From: Rhodococcus pseudokoreensis | GTDB taxonomy: Bacteria > Actinomycetota > Actinomycetes > Mycobacteriales > Mycobacteriaceae | NCBI RefSeq assembly: GCF_017068395.1 | Contig: NZ_CP070619.1 | Coordinates: 992,001-1,056,000 of the forward strand | Length of the DNA stretch: 64,000 bases | Reading direction: 5' to 3' | Shown here: in pieces, positions 49,594-58,803 of the stretch | Position numbering within the stretch: position 1 is the stretch's first letter | Layout: each line of letters starts with the position of its first letter | Translations under genes and position numbers: made by a program | Notes under the pieces: generated by a model | Database searches by the model: none | What the model was told of the DNA's origin: nothing | What the model saw: only the letters and a program-made list of their open reading frames with translations

Positions 49594-50820
49594 TCACTCG
49601 GCGAGCGCATCGGCGAGCTGTTCGACCGCCCATGTCAGCTCGTCCCGTTCGATCACCAGCGGCGGGGCGATGCGGATCGTGCCCTCGTGCGCGTCCTTCG
49701 CGAGGACCCGGCGCGCCAGGAGTCTTTCACAGATCGTCCGGGCGGCCGGCATACCGTCGGCCAGCTGGACGCCGGCCCACAGTCCGCGCCCCCGCACCTC
49801 CGACACGTGCTCGGGCGGCAACTGCGACAGCATCTCGTGCAGGTAGGCGCCCAGCTCACGGCTCCGCTGCTGATATTCGCCCGTCTCGAGCAGGTCCACC
49901 ACCGCACTGCCCACCGCGCAGGCGAGCGGGTTGCCCCCGAACGTGCTGCCGTGCTGCCCGGGGCCGATCACCGCCATCACCGGCCAGTCGGCGACGACGG
50001 CGGACACCGGCATTAAACCGCCGCCGAGCGCCTTGCCCAGCACGTACACGTCGGGGGTCACGTTCTCGTGGTCGCACGCGAACGTCTCGCCGGTCCGCCC
50101 GAGCCCGCTCTGGATCTCGTCGGCGATCATCAGGATTCCGCGCCGGGTGCAGATGTCCCGGACCGCTGCGAGGTAGCCCGCGGGCGGCACCAGGACTCCG
50201 GCCTCGCCCTGGATCGGCTCGAGGAGCACGGCCACCGTGTTCTCGGTGATCGCGGCCTCGAGCGCGTCCGCGTTCCCGTATTCGACGGACGCGAATCCTG
50301 CCGGGTACGGGCCGAATCCCGTGTACGCGTCCGGATCGGACGAGAACCCGACGATCGCGATGGTGCGGCCGTGGAAGTTCCCGGCGCACGTGATCACCTC
50401 GGCGCGCCCCGGCGGCACACCCTTGACGTCGTACCCCCACTTGCGGGCCAGTTTCAGCGCGGTCTCGACGGCCTCGGCGCCCGTGTTCATGGGCAGCACC
50501 GCTTCCTTGCGGCACAGCCGGCTCAGGTCCTCGCAGAAGGACGCGAAACGGTCGTGCTGGAAGGCACGGCTGGTCAGGGTGAGCCGGCCGAGTTGTTCGC
50601 GCGCCACCCGCACGAGCGCGGGGTGTGCATGGCCGAAGTTGAGCGCCGAGTATCCGGCGAGAACGTCCAGGTAGTCGACGCCGTCGATTCCCTTCACCCA
50701 CGCGCCTGCACCCGATTCGATCACCACAGGAAGCGGCGAGTAGTTGTGGGCGCTGTGCTCCTCGGCCCTGCTCAGCTGCTCACGCGTGGCATCCGACACG
50801 GAAACGGCACCGTCCGACAT
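49594..50820 (-). CDS. rocD: Ornithine-oxo-acid aminotransferase RocD
   Basis: RocD converts ornithine and 2-oxoglutarate to glutamate semialdehyde and glutamate with PLP. The 408-residue product has the class III aminotransferase pattern: LPMNTGAEAVETALKLARKWGY, a central DEIQSGLGRTG and the PLP-lysine motif VLGKALGGG. It lies six bases after the dimethylargininase gene, so the two form an operon. In M. tuberculosis rocD is split in two; here it is a single frame. Confidence 0.93.
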   Translation of the reverse strand: MSDGAVSVSDATREQLSRAEEHSAHNYSPLPVVIESGAGAWVKGIDGVDYLDVLAGYSALNFGHAHPALVRVAREQLGRLTLTSRAFQHDRFASFCEDLSRLCRKEAVLPMNTGAEAVETALKLARKWGYDVKGVPPGRAEVITCAGNFHGRTIAIVGFSSDPDAYTGFGPYPAGFASVEYGNADALEAAITENTVAVLLEPIQGEAGVLVPPAGYLAAVRDICTRRGILMIADEIQSGLGRTGETFACDHENVTPDVYVLGKALGGGLMPVSAVVADWPVMAVIGPGQHGSTFGGNPLACAVGSAVVDLLETGEYQQRSRELGAYLHEMLSQLPPEHVSEVRGRGLWAGVQLADGMPAARTICERLLARRVLAKDAHEGTIRIAPPLVIERDELTWAVEQLADALAE

Positions 50821-50826
50821 TGCTGG

Positions 50827-51741
50827 TCACCCCTGACTTTCGTCCCGGATCCCGCGGAACCCGCGGAGCTCCAAAGTGCTGCACTTGATTCCGCCACCCG
50901 ATTTGAGGAATTCCGAATAGTCGACCGGAACGGGCTCGTACCCGCGGTCCGACAACTGTTCGGCGAGGTGTGAAGCCTGCACGGGCAACACCACATTGGC
51001 GCCGTCGCTGACCAGGTTGAGGCCGAGCCAGTCGGTGTCCGTCTCCGCCGCGATCACCGCATCGGGGAACATCCGCTCGAGAACTGCGCGACTGTCGGGC
51101 GGGAACGCGGCGGGCAGGTACGCGATGGTGCTGTCGTCGAGCACGCCCAGCGCCGTGTTGAGGTGGTAGTAGCGGGGATTCACCAGGTTCAGAGTGATCA
51201 CCGGACGACCGAGGTGCGCCGACGCCTCGGCGTGCGACCGTGGGTCGGACCGGAACCCCGTTCCGGCGAGGATCACGTCGCCGACGACGAGGAAGTCGCC
51301 CTCCCCCTCGTTGACGTACCGCGGCAGGGTGGGCCTGATCAGCCCGTTGTCCCGAAACCACCGGAACACGTGTTCGGCCTCGGCGCGACGCTCGGCGGTC
51401 CGGTACCGGGCGCCGAGGGCGACGCCGTCGACGACGAGTCCGCTGTCGGTGACGAACACCATGTCCGGGAGACCCTGGACGGGGTCGATGGTCAGCACCT
51501 CGTGGCCGAGCCGCCGGTAGGTGTCCGCGAGTGCACACCACTGCGACATCGCACGGTCCCGGTCCACGGGTTCGCCGGGGCGCATCCAGTCGTTGATGGC
51601 GTAGACGACGTCGAAATATGTGGGCGGGCACATCAGGTATGTCCGCGGGTGCGCCTGGCGGACGGCGCGGATGGCGCCGCCCGGCGCTACCGCCGGATCC
51701 TCGTACGGGTTCTCGGACTCGATACCAGCAGTGGGCGCCAT
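50827..51741 (-). CDS. Dimethylargininase (DDAH)/amidinotransferase-family protein
   Basis: This is a 304-residue guanidino-group hydrolase, similar to Rv2323c. The fold shows the PPTYFDVVYAINDWM N-terminal motif, a central catalytic His in NPRYYHLNTAL, and a late Cys in GGGIKCSTLEL, the nucleophile. The family hydrolyses dimethylarginine to citrulline, or related arginine-type substrates. ATG 51741 was chosen because a GGGGGAG site lies five bases upstream; GTG 51783 is possible. It is the first gene of a two-gene operon with rocD and is divergent from an Lrp regulator. Confidence 0.83.
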   Translation of the reverse strand: MAPTAGIESENPYEDPAVAPGGAIRAVRQAHPRTYLMCPPTYFDVVYAINDWMRPGEPVDRDRAMSQWCALADTYRRLGHEVLTIDPVQGLPDMVFVTDSGLVVDGVALGARYRTAERRAEAEHVFRWFRDNGLIRPTLPRYVNEGEGDFLVVGDVILAGTGFRSDPRSHAEASAHLGRPVITLNLVNPRYYHLNTALGVLDDSTIAYLPAAFPPDSRAVLERMFPDAVIAAETDTDWLGLNLVSDGANVVLPVQASHLAEQLSDRGYEPVPVDYSEFLKSGGGIKCSTLELRGFRGIRDESQG

Positions 51742-51822
51742 CTCCACTCCCCCTCGATCGGTGTCGGTGACATCAGTATCCACCCACCAAAAGGCCTGAT
51801 CAATGCGCTAGCGTTCCATCAC

Positions 51823-52275
51823 ATGGATGATTCGTTGCGTCTGGACGGGCTCGATCGGCGGATCGTTGCGCGGCTGGAGCGCAACGCACGGTCCAGCTTC
51901 GCCACGATCGGCGCCGAGGTCGGGCTGTCCGCACCCGCAGTGAAGCGCCGGGTCGATCGACTGGTCGAGTCAGGAGTGATCACCGGATTCCATGCAGTGC
52001 TCGATCCCCGCGCCCTCGGCCCCGGCGTCGAGGTGTTCGTCGAGTTGTACTGCAGCGGTCGCACGTCGGCCGTCGAGATCGCGCGGATCGTGTCCCGCCA
52101 CACCGAGGTTCAGGAGGCGTACACCGTCACCGGCGACGCCAACGCCCTGCTCCGCGTCCGGACCACCGACACCGCGCACCTCGAACGAACGCTGGAGAAC
52201 CTGCGGTCGGAGCCAGCCGTACTCCAGACCAAGAGCAGTGTCGTCCTCAGCCGCCTGATTCCGCCCGCCGACTGA
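51823..52275 (+). CDS. Lrp/AsnC-family transcriptional regulator
   Basis: This is a 150-residue Lrp-type regulator: helix-turn-helix (about 8-55, LDGLDRRIVARLERNARSSFATIGAEVG onset, KRRVDRLVESGVI) followed by the RAM effector domain (about 65-145; TGDANALLRVRTTD). ATG 51823 is the start. It is divergent from the ddaH-rocD operon with 81 bases between, so it most likely controls that operon in response to arginine or ornithine. The same pairing exists as Rv2324 with Rv2321c-Rv2323c in M. tuberculosis. Confidence 0.88.
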   Translation: MDDSLRLDGLDRRIVARLERNARSSFATIGAEVGLSAPAVKRRVDRLVESGVITGFHAVLDPRALGPGVEVFVELYCSGRTSAVEIARIVSRHTEVQEAYTVTGDANALLRVRTTDTAHLERTLENLRSEPAVLQTKSSVVLSRLIPPAD

Positions 52276-52302
52276 TCCCCCGTCACCAACCACCGAGACG
52301 AC

Positions 52303-52335
52303 AGTGCCCCAGCAACCGTGGATTGCTGGGGCACT
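52303..52335. terminator. Bidirectional hairpin between the Lrp gene and esxT
   Basis: Arms AGTGCCCCAGCAA and TTGCTGGGGCACT (13 bases, perfect) flank a 7-base loop. It separates the arginine module from the ESX-4 locus. Confidence 0.8.
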
Positions 52336-52354
52336 CGGGTGTGTCACGCGAAGA

Positions 52355-52636
52355 TCAGAGCCACGCCGTGGCGTTCCGGTCTTCCGCGGTCTGCATGTCG
52401 ATGGCGCCGTCCTGGACGACCTTCGAGATCGTCTGCAGGACCTGGAGCAGATCCTCGTGAGAGGAGTCCCACTTGGCCTGCACAGCCTGGTAGTTGTCCC
52501 GCGCGCCGCTCTCCCACTGCGCCACGAGGCCGTTCACGTAGCCCTTGAGCTCGTCGTGCGTCTCCCGCAGCTTCGCTTCGTTCGACTTGATGTCGGCCGC
52601 CAGCGCCTGCAACTCGGCAAATCCGTACTTCAACAT
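52355..52636 (-). CDS. esxT: WXG100-family ESX-4 substrate EsxT
   Basis: This is a 93-residue helical-hairpin protein of the WXG100 superfamily, paired with EsxU. The central turn is QWESG (Trp41, Gly44), a W-x-x-G variant of the canonical W-x-G. The helices run about 5-38 and 46-85. There is no signal peptide. It lies 43 bases downstream of esxU, in the order known for Rv3444c-Rv3445c. It should be exported through the ESX-4 machinery as a heterodimer. ATG 52636 is the start. Confidence 0.85.
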   Translation of the reverse strand: MLKYGFAELQALAADIKSNEAKLRETHDELKGYVNGLVAQWESGARDNYQAVQAKWDSSHEDLLQVLQTISKVVQDGAIDMQTAEDRNATAWL

Positions 52637-52679
52637 TCGGTGCTCCCCTCGAGCTTCGTAACTGTTCTCGGTGCCGGCG

Positions 52680-52997
52680 CTAGATGTCGAGCGATCCCGA
52701 GGCTCCGGCCGAATGGATCGCGTCCTGGTTGGCCTGCTCGGCGGCGTCGTAGCCCTTGCCGTTCTCGCGGATCTTCACCGCAATCTCGTCCAGCGACTCC
52801 TGCATACGGCGCGAAGCATCTCCGTACCGTGCCATCAGGTTCATGAACGCCGTCTGGGCTCCACCCTGCCAAGCCGACGACGACTCCTCGCAACGGCCCT
52901 TGAGGCTGTTGATCGTGCCCTGCAGCTGGCTGTTCACCGTCTGCACGTGATTGGCCGCGACCTCCATCTGGCCGACATCGGTAATAACACCCGCCAT
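52680..52997 (-). CDS. esxU: WXG100-family ESX-4 substrate EsxU
   Basis: This is a 105-residue WXG100 protein: helix, turn W-Q-G (43-45), helix. The C-terminal helix contains Tyr83-x3-Glu87 in GYDAAEQ, the YxxxD/E export signal that the ESX translocase reads. The length matches Rv3445c. It is upstream of esxT and downstream of the Rv3446c-like gene after 132 bases, so the Esx pair probably has its own promoter. Confidence 0.88.
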   Translation of the reverse strand: MAGVITDVGQMEVAANHVQTVNSQLQGTINSLKGRCEESSSAWQGGAQTAFMNLMARYGDASRRMQESLDEIAVKIRENGKGYDAAEQANQDAIHSAGASGSLDI

Positions 52998-53129
52998 GTG
53001 TGACTCCTTCTGCTCTCGGTGCGGCGGCCCCCACTGGACTGCCCGAATTCACCCCTACACAAGATTGGACGCGCCATCCGCCCAATCGGTTCCACCTCTG
53101 TGGAAGATTTTCCGGCGAAGAGAACTGGG

Positions 53130-54518
53130 TCACTGGACGATCACCAGTGACCGCACGACGTCTTCGCACACGCTCTCGATCGATTCCCATTCCTCGGCCA
53201 GGAACTGGCAGCCGACGCTCACCTGAAGATCGCGTTCGACGAGTACGTGCCATCGCACGGCGGAGCTTTCGTCGGGGAACTCGCTGTACGCGATGCCGGG
53301 TCGACCTCCGAACACGACGTCGCGCTCGAGTTCGCCGAACAGTTCGGGCCGGCCGCGCTGCGCAATCTTCGACGCGAGCGTCGCCGCCACCTCGTCGTAT
53401 CCGGAACCTTCTCGAACCGCGGTCTGCGTGATGATGATTCGCCTGTCCGCTCCACCCGCGGGCACCAACTCCAGCCGTGGCACGGAGGAGGTCGACGCGG
53501 TGGGCGCCCGCTCCTTCCATCCGCTCGGCAGCGTCACGCGAATGCCGCCCATCTCGAGGACAGCGTCGGTCGTGGTGGTGGTCGGCACCGCGGACCGGGT
53601 GAGCGTCGGGGTCGGGGCCGCCGGGGCAGCGCTCGCGTCGAGTGCGCGGACCTTTTCGGTGCCGGCATCGGGCTCCCGAAGTGTGAAGACGAGGACGGCT
53701 CCGACGACCACTGCCAGCACCGCAGCCACTGCGAGGAACGTGGGCCGCACGTTCCGCCGATAGCCGCGATCCGATCCCTGTAGTGCCGGTTCGAGCCAGT
53801 TCGCCTGCGGTACAGCCATCGTCGGCGGCGCTTCATCGACGTCGACCACGCCGGCGGCGAGTGCCCGCGCAATCTCTTCACCGGTGACGATCCGGACATC
53901 GGTGTTCGGGGACGCGACCGCGATCACGGCGTCCCGCATCGATGCGCGCTCCTGCGAATCTCCGACTCCTGTCAGGAGCAGTCCGTCGACAGGGCGATCG
54001 CCGCGGGCCCGTGCGCCGAGTTCCACGATCGCCGCAGCCCACTCGTCGATCCCCTCGTCGGCGCAGAGCGACGAGTCGTGCTCGCATGCGACGACCCGGT
54101 ATCCGCCGACCTCGCCGACCACGTAACTGGCCGTGGCTCCCATCGTCCGGCTTTCGAGCACCAGCCATCGGCCACCGGACGAAGCAGCACTCTCGGCCGC
54201 CGCCACGGCGACCGGAACCAGCACGGTGTCGGCGGCGATTCGTGAACCCGCGGCGGCGAGCACGTCCCGACGGGCGGAACCCCACTCCGTCGGGTGCGAC
54301 AGGACCGCCGTCGCGACCGGCGGCGCCTCCCCCGCATGGCCGATCACAGACCGGAACACCGCGGTCAGTGCGTCGGACACCGCGAGAACACCACCGTCGA
54401 CGTCGACGTATTCGTCGTCGACGAAGCAGAGCGGTGTCGTCTCGTGTACCGCCCTCGTCGCGCCCTGCACGCAGGACCACATGCCGGATTCAGTGAGGTG
54501 AATCGCGACCGACGACAT
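53130..54518 (-). CDS. Type VII secretion-associated protein (Rv3446c-like)
   Basis: This 462-residue protein has a cytosolic N-terminal domain (about 1-225), whose ATAVLSHPTEWGSARRDVLAAAG and later VPVAVAAAESA segments look like part of an Hsp70/actin fold. One transmembrane helix (260-280) follows, then a Thr-rich linker and an external domain (about 315-462; IRVTLPSGWKER, ERDVVFGGRPGIAY). It belongs to the family called type VII secretion-associated protein, Rv3446c type. ATG 54518 shares one base with the eccC4 stop. Its presence in ESX-4 loci suggests a structural or regulatory role; the mechanism is unknown. Confidence 0.83.
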   Translation of the reverse strand: MSSVAIHLTESGMWSCVQGATRAVHETTPLCFVDDEYVDVDGGVLAVSDALTAVFRSVIGHAGEAPPVATAVLSHPTEWGSARRDVLAAAGSRIAADTVLVPVAVAAAESAASSGGRWLVLESRTMGATASYVVGEVGGYRVVACEHDSSLCADEGIDEWAAAIVELGARARGDRPVDGLLLTGVGDSQERASMRDAVIAVASPNTDVRIVTGEEIARALAAGVVDVDEAPPTMAVPQANWLEPALQGSDRGYRRNVRPTFLAVAAVLAVVVGAVLVFTLREPDAGTEKVRALDASAAPAAPTPTLTRSAVPTTTTTDAVLEMGGIRVTLPSGWKERAPTASTSSVPRLELVPAGGADRRIIITQTAVREGSGYDEVAATLASKIAQRGRPELFGELERDVVFGGRPGIAYSEFPDESSAVRWHVLVERDLQVSVGCQFLAEEWESIESVCEDVVRSLVIVQ

Positions 54519-57500
54519 CACAGCGGGGGCATCCACGCGAGCTGGATCAGGCCGGTACCCGCGCGGTTGACCAGCGTTCCGCGTCCGGGAGGCATCGCGC
54601 TCGGACGAACGGTGCCGATGAGGTTGCCTTCCTCCCGGTTGCCGCTCATCACGAGGCCCGTGGATTGCAGATCGCGCAGGCGTGCGATGACCGGTTCGTA
54701 CATTGCTCGTGCGGCACCGCCGGAGCGTCGCGCGATGATCAGGTGGAATCCGATGTCACGGGCGTGCGGCAGGAATTCGACGATTGCGGAGACGGGGTTG
54801 CCGCTCGAAGTCACGACGAGGTCGTAGTCGTCGATGACGACGAAGATTTCGGGGCCCGACCACCAGGACCGGTCGCGCTGCTGCTGGCGGCTGAAACCGG
54901 GACCGGGCATGCGCTCCTTCAGCAGGAACGCGAGATCCCTCATGTTCGTCCCCAGCACGTCCTCGGACGGTGCGTACGAGGCGAGGTGCTCCGTTTCGAC
55001 GACACCGAGCATCGTGCGCCGGTAGTCGCCGAGAATGATCTTCGCCTGTTTGCTCGTGTTCGACGCCATGATGCCCTCGCAGATGTTCCGCAGGAGCGTC
55101 GTCTTGCCGCATTCGGTGTCGCCGAACACCAGGAAGTGGGGCTGTTCGGCAAAGTTGAGGAATGTCGGGGCCAACTCGGCCTCGTCGAGGCCGATCGGAA
55201 TCTGCAGACATGCCTGCGCAGGGTCGAGGTAGGACGGCCACCCCCCAGCAGCGTGGAGCAGATCTTCGCGCGCGATCTGTGCGGGCAGCATTCGCACTGC
55301 CGGAGCGGGCCGGCCGTGGGTCGCGGCGACGACGGCCGACACCGCGTGCGCCACCCCGGTTGCCAGGTCGGTCGGATCCGAACTTCCGTCGAATCTCGGC
55401 AACCCGACCAGCAGATGCAGGCTGTCGCGGGTCATGCCGCGTCCGGGCCTGCCTTCGGGAACGAGCGCCGCGGTCTTGCGACCGAGGTCGGAATCCGAGG
55501 GATCACCGAGCCGCAACTCGATGCGCGTGCCGAGCTGATCCTTGAGCGCGGGCCGGACCTCGCCCCACCGTGACGCGGTGAGGACGACGTGCACGCCGTA
55601 CGACAACCCCTGCGACGCAAGGTTGGTGATCTGCTGTTCGAGAGCCTCGAAATCCTGACGGATGCTGCCGAACCCGTCGATCACCAGGAACACATCGCCG
55701 AACGGGTCCTGCGCGACCCCCGCAGCCGGGCCGCCACTAGCGGGGTCGGACGCGCGCAGACGGCGGAACTCCGCCATCGACTCGACACCGAGTTCGCGGA
55801 AACGCTCCTCGCGTTGACGCACGATGGTGTTCATCTCGGCGATGGTGCGCCGCACCCGGTCCACGTCGAGGCGGTTGGCGACCGAGCCGACGTGCGGAAG
55901 TCCCGACAGTCCGGCGAGCGTGCCGCCACCGAAGTCGAGGCAGTAGAACTGCACCTGCTCCGCGGAATGGGTGGCGGCCAACGACGTGATGAGCGTGCGG
56001 ATCGCAGTGGACTTGCCCGATTGCGGTCCACCCACCACCGCCATGTTGCCGGTGGAGCCGGACAGATCCACGACGAGCGGGTCGCGCCGCTGGTCGTAGG
56101 GCCTGTCGATGATCCCGATCGGTGCACGCAGCGAGCTCAGCGCGGGAACCGGTTCGGTGAGAACGGACCTCGGCAGCATCTGGTCGAGGGTCGGCGCGGC
56201 GTCGAGGGGCCGCAGCCACACCTCGTGGGCGCGCGGTCCGCGGTCCTTGATCCGCTCGACCACGACGTCGATGGTGGTGCGGGTTTCCGCAGCCTCCTCG
56301 GTCAGGTGGAGCGACTGTGGTTCGTCGAGGATCTCGACGACGTCGACGGCGACGGGCGCGGCCGTGAAGATCTTCGGCCGCAGTTCGACCGCCGCCTCAC
56401 CCGGCCGCCGCACGGTGTCGACCCGACTGCCCTCGTAGGTGCCGGACACGTACGAGGCCTGGAAACGGACGATCTCCGCGGAATCGCATTTGAGGTATCC
56501 GGCGCCCGGAGTCGCGGGCAGGTGGTAGGCGTCCGGCACGCCGAGCACGGTGCGCGATTCGTTGGCCGAGAACGTCTTGAGGCCGATCCGGTACGACAGG
56601 TGGCTGTCGAGGCCTCGCAGTTTGCCTTCTTCGAGCCGCTGACTCGCCAGGAGCAGGTGAATGTGCAGCGAGCGGCCGAGCCTGCCGATGGCGACGAAGA
56701 GGTCCGCGAACTCGGGCTGCTGACTGAGCAGTTCGGAGAATTCGTCGACGACGATGAACAGTGCGGGCAGCGGGTCGAGGTCGGCGCCGGCCTGGCGGGC
56801 CTTCTCGTATTCGGTGACGTTCGCGAAGTTCCCGGAGGAGCGCAGGAGTTCCTGGCGTCGGTTCATCTCACCGGCGAGGGCGTCCCGCATCCGGTCGACC
56901 ATCGCGAGTTCCTCGGCGAGGTTGGTGATCACCGCGGCGACGTGCGGCGCGTCCTCGAGACCGAGGAACGTGGCGCCGCCCTTGAAGTCGACGAGGACGA
57001 GGTTGAGCGCGTCGGGCGAATGCGTCGAGATCAGCCCGAGCACCAACGTCCGCAGGAACTCCGACTTACCGGAACCGGTGGCACCGATGCACAGGCCGTG
57101 GGGCCCCATTCCGTTCTCGGCCGACTCCTTGAGGTCGATCTCGACCGGGTGACCGTCGACTCCCACACCGATCGGGACCCGCAGCCGGTCGCGGCCCTGG
57201 CGGGGCAGCCACGCGTGATCCGGGTTGAGACGGCCGACGTCGCCGATCCCCAGCATCTGGCTCCACGTCTGTACCGGCTGGTCGTCGTCGCCGGCGTCCA
57301 CCGCCGTCTGCGACGCCGTCCGGTACGGCGCGAGCCGCCGGGCCAGTGTTTCCGCCTGGTGAGCGCTGACGAGGTCCGCTGTCGCGAACATCTCCACTCC
57401 GGCTCCGCTGCGGGCGCCGAGGGATCCGTCCTGCGCGACGAGTTGGAGGCCACGTGTGGCCGTCAGTCGCGGGCAGAAGCCGCTGATGTCGACAACGGAG

Positions 57501-58519
57501 ACCGCGTCGACGCCGCCGTCGGTGATCATTCCCGATTCGCCCTCGAGGATCCCGCCGTCGACGACGATGACGAACTGCGGAACACCGGGCGCGGCGGGCG
57601 CGTTGCGCGAGAACCGGTTTCGCATCGACAGCTGCGGGCCGAGCGCGGATTCGAGTTCGAGGATCGAGCCGTAGATCATGCGGGACGAACCGACACCGTC
57701 GGACGAGTCCGGATGCTGCGCGTGCGGCAACCACTTCGCCCAGTCCCACTCGTGCTCCGTGTCCGGGCCGCACACGACGGCAACGAGGAGATTGTCCGGG
57801 CCGTGGAATGCGCACAATTGCATGAGCATCGACCGCACCAGGGACCGTGCGGTACCCCGGTCCCCTTCCACGGAGATGGCCGCGAAGCCGCGCAGCGACA
57901 CCGCGGTGGGCAGATCCTGAACGACGGAGTGCGCGCGGACGAAGCGACGAAGCGACACCGCTGCAACCGGTTCCAGGTCCTCCACCGGTCCGGTCTCCGG
58001 CGCGATCAGGCGGGTCGCGAGGCGCTGGCTTCCCCGGCCGACGCGCACGTGGCAGTAGTCGGGGTCGGTGATGCGGCGTTCCCACATGCGCGCCGTGCCT
58101 GCGAGGGTCCAGAGCAGGCCGGGTTCGGGGTGGCTCCAGTCGAGCGCTTTTCGCTGCTGCTCGCCGGTCTCGTTGACGTCGCGCCGCAGCTGATCGAGGT
58201 AGCGCAGGTAGTCCTTGCGGTCTTCGTTGGCCTCCGCCGCTTTCGGACCGCCACGGCCACCGCCGGCCAGCATGCCGAGCATCGACACCATCATCATGAC
58301 GGGAAAGAGCATCGACATCGGATTGCGGGCCATGCCCGACGAGAACATCAGGGCCATCATCCCGACCATGGCGACGACCATGACCACGGGAAGGAGCTTG
58401 GTCAGAAGGTTTCCGGGAACCAGACGTGGAATCTCGGGCGGAGCCTGCAGGCTCACTTCGCCGCCCGGAATGCGTGGTACTTCCCGTCGCGCTTTGCGCA
58501 CGAACCGAATAGTGCTCAC
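54518..58519 (-). CDS. eccC4: Type VII secretion ATPase EccC4
   Basis: EccC4 is the FtsK/SpoIIIE-type motor of ESX-4, 1333 residues, with EccCa and EccCb fused. Two N-terminal transmembrane helices lie at about 40-60 and 70-86. Three P-loop ATPase domains follow: GATGSGKS (479-486), GGPQSGKS (830-837) and GDTECGKT (1133-1140). Domain 1 has the Walker B-type FIVVDEF with Glu593; domain 2 reads FLVIDGF without the acidic residue, and domain 3 has IFVVIDDYD. Domain 1 is thus the most complete. GTG 58519 is the start. The next gene, Rv3446c-like, starts on its stop codon. Confidence 0.95.
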   Translation of the reverse strand: MSTIRFVRKARREVPRIPGGEVSLQAPPEIPRLVPGNLLTKLLPVVMVVAMVGMMALMFSSGMARNPMSMLFPVMMMVSMLGMLAGGGRGGPKAAEANEDRKDYLRYLDQLRRDVNETGEQQRKALDWSHPEPGLLWTLAGTARMWERRITDPDYCHVRVGRGSQRLATRLIAPETGPVEDLEPVAAVSLRRFVRAHSVVQDLPTAVSLRGFAAISVEGDRGTARSLVRSMLMQLCAFHGPDNLLVAVVCGPDTEHEWDWAKWLPHAQHPDSSDGVGSSRMIYGSILELESALGPQLSMRNRFSRNAPAAPGVPQFVIVVDGGILEGESGMITDGGVDAVSVVDISGFCPRLTATRGLQLVAQDGSLGARSGAGVEMFATADLVSAHQAETLARRLAPYRTASQTAVDAGDDDQPVQTWSQMLGIGDVGRLNPDHAWLPRQGRDRLRVPIGVGVDGHPVEIDLKESAENGMGPHGLCIGATGSGKSEFLRTLVLGLISTHSPDALNLVLVDFKGGATFLGLEDAPHVAAVITNLAEELAMVDRMRDALAGEMNRRQELLRSSGNFANVTEYEKARQAGADLDPLPALFIVVDEFSELLSQQPEFADLFVAIGRLGRSLHIHLLLASQRLEEGKLRGLDSHLSYRIGLKTFSANESRTVLGVPDAYHLPATPGAGYLKCDSAEIVRFQASYVSGTYEGSRVDTVRRPGEAAVELRPKIFTAAPVAVDVVEILDEPQSLHLTEEAAETRTTIDVVVERIKDRGPRAHEVWLRPLDAAPTLDQMLPRSVLTEPVPALSSLRAPIGIIDRPYDQRRDPLVVDLSGSTGNMAVVGGPQSGKSTAIRTLITSLAATHSAEQVQFYCLDFGGGTLAGLSGLPHVGSVANRLDVDRVRRTIAEMNTIVRQREERFRELGVESMAEFRRLRASDPASGGPAAGVAQDPFGDVFLVIDGFGSIRQDFEALEQQITNLASQGLSYGVHVVLTASRWGEVRPALKDQLGTRIELRLGDPSDSDLGRKTAALVPEGRPGRGMTRDSLHLLVGLPRFDGSSDPTDLATGVAHAVSAVVAATHGRPAPAVRMLPAQIAREDLLHAAGGWPSYLDPAQACLQIPIGLDEAELAPTFLNFAEQPHFLVFGDTECGKTTLLRNICEGIMASNTSKQAKIILGDYRRTMLGVVETEHLASYAPSEDVLGTNMRDLAFLLKERMPGPGFSRQQQRDRSWWSGPEIFVVIDDYDLVVTSSGNPVSAIVEFLPHARDIGFHLIIARRSGGAARAMYEPVIARLRDLQSTGLVMSGNREEGNLIGTVRPSAMPPGRGTLVNRAGTGLIQLAWMPPL

Positions 58520-58701
58520 TACTCGCCCCCCATGACTACAACCGCCCCGAAAAAACCGTGCAGCCGATCCGATCCCGAAACTCCGGGTCCGCCCCCCTGG
58601 GCTCGATCCGCGAAGTCAGACACTAACCCATGGAGGGCGATCGGGCATATAGGAGGTCCGGGCCCTGGTGGACACTGGAGGCGCCGCCTGCTGTGTCGTA
58701 A

Positions 58702-58737
58702 GGTCACGGTGATCAAATCGGACGACGATCCGTGACC
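58702..58737. promoter_or_regulatory. Inverted repeat in the eccC4-eccD4 intergenic region
   Basis: Arms GGTCACGG and CCGTGACC (8 bases, perfect) are 20 bases apart, in the 284-base gap between the divergent eccC4 and eccD4 genes. The right arm ends 66 bases before the eccD4 start. It may be an operator or a 5' leader stem for eccD4. The rest of the gap holds nothing else I can name. Confidence 0.4.
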
Positions 58738-58803
58738 GGTCGTCGATCGGTGTCGTAACGGCGCAGATGGGGTTGTGCGTCGGAAGAGTTGGGGGAATTC
58801 GCA

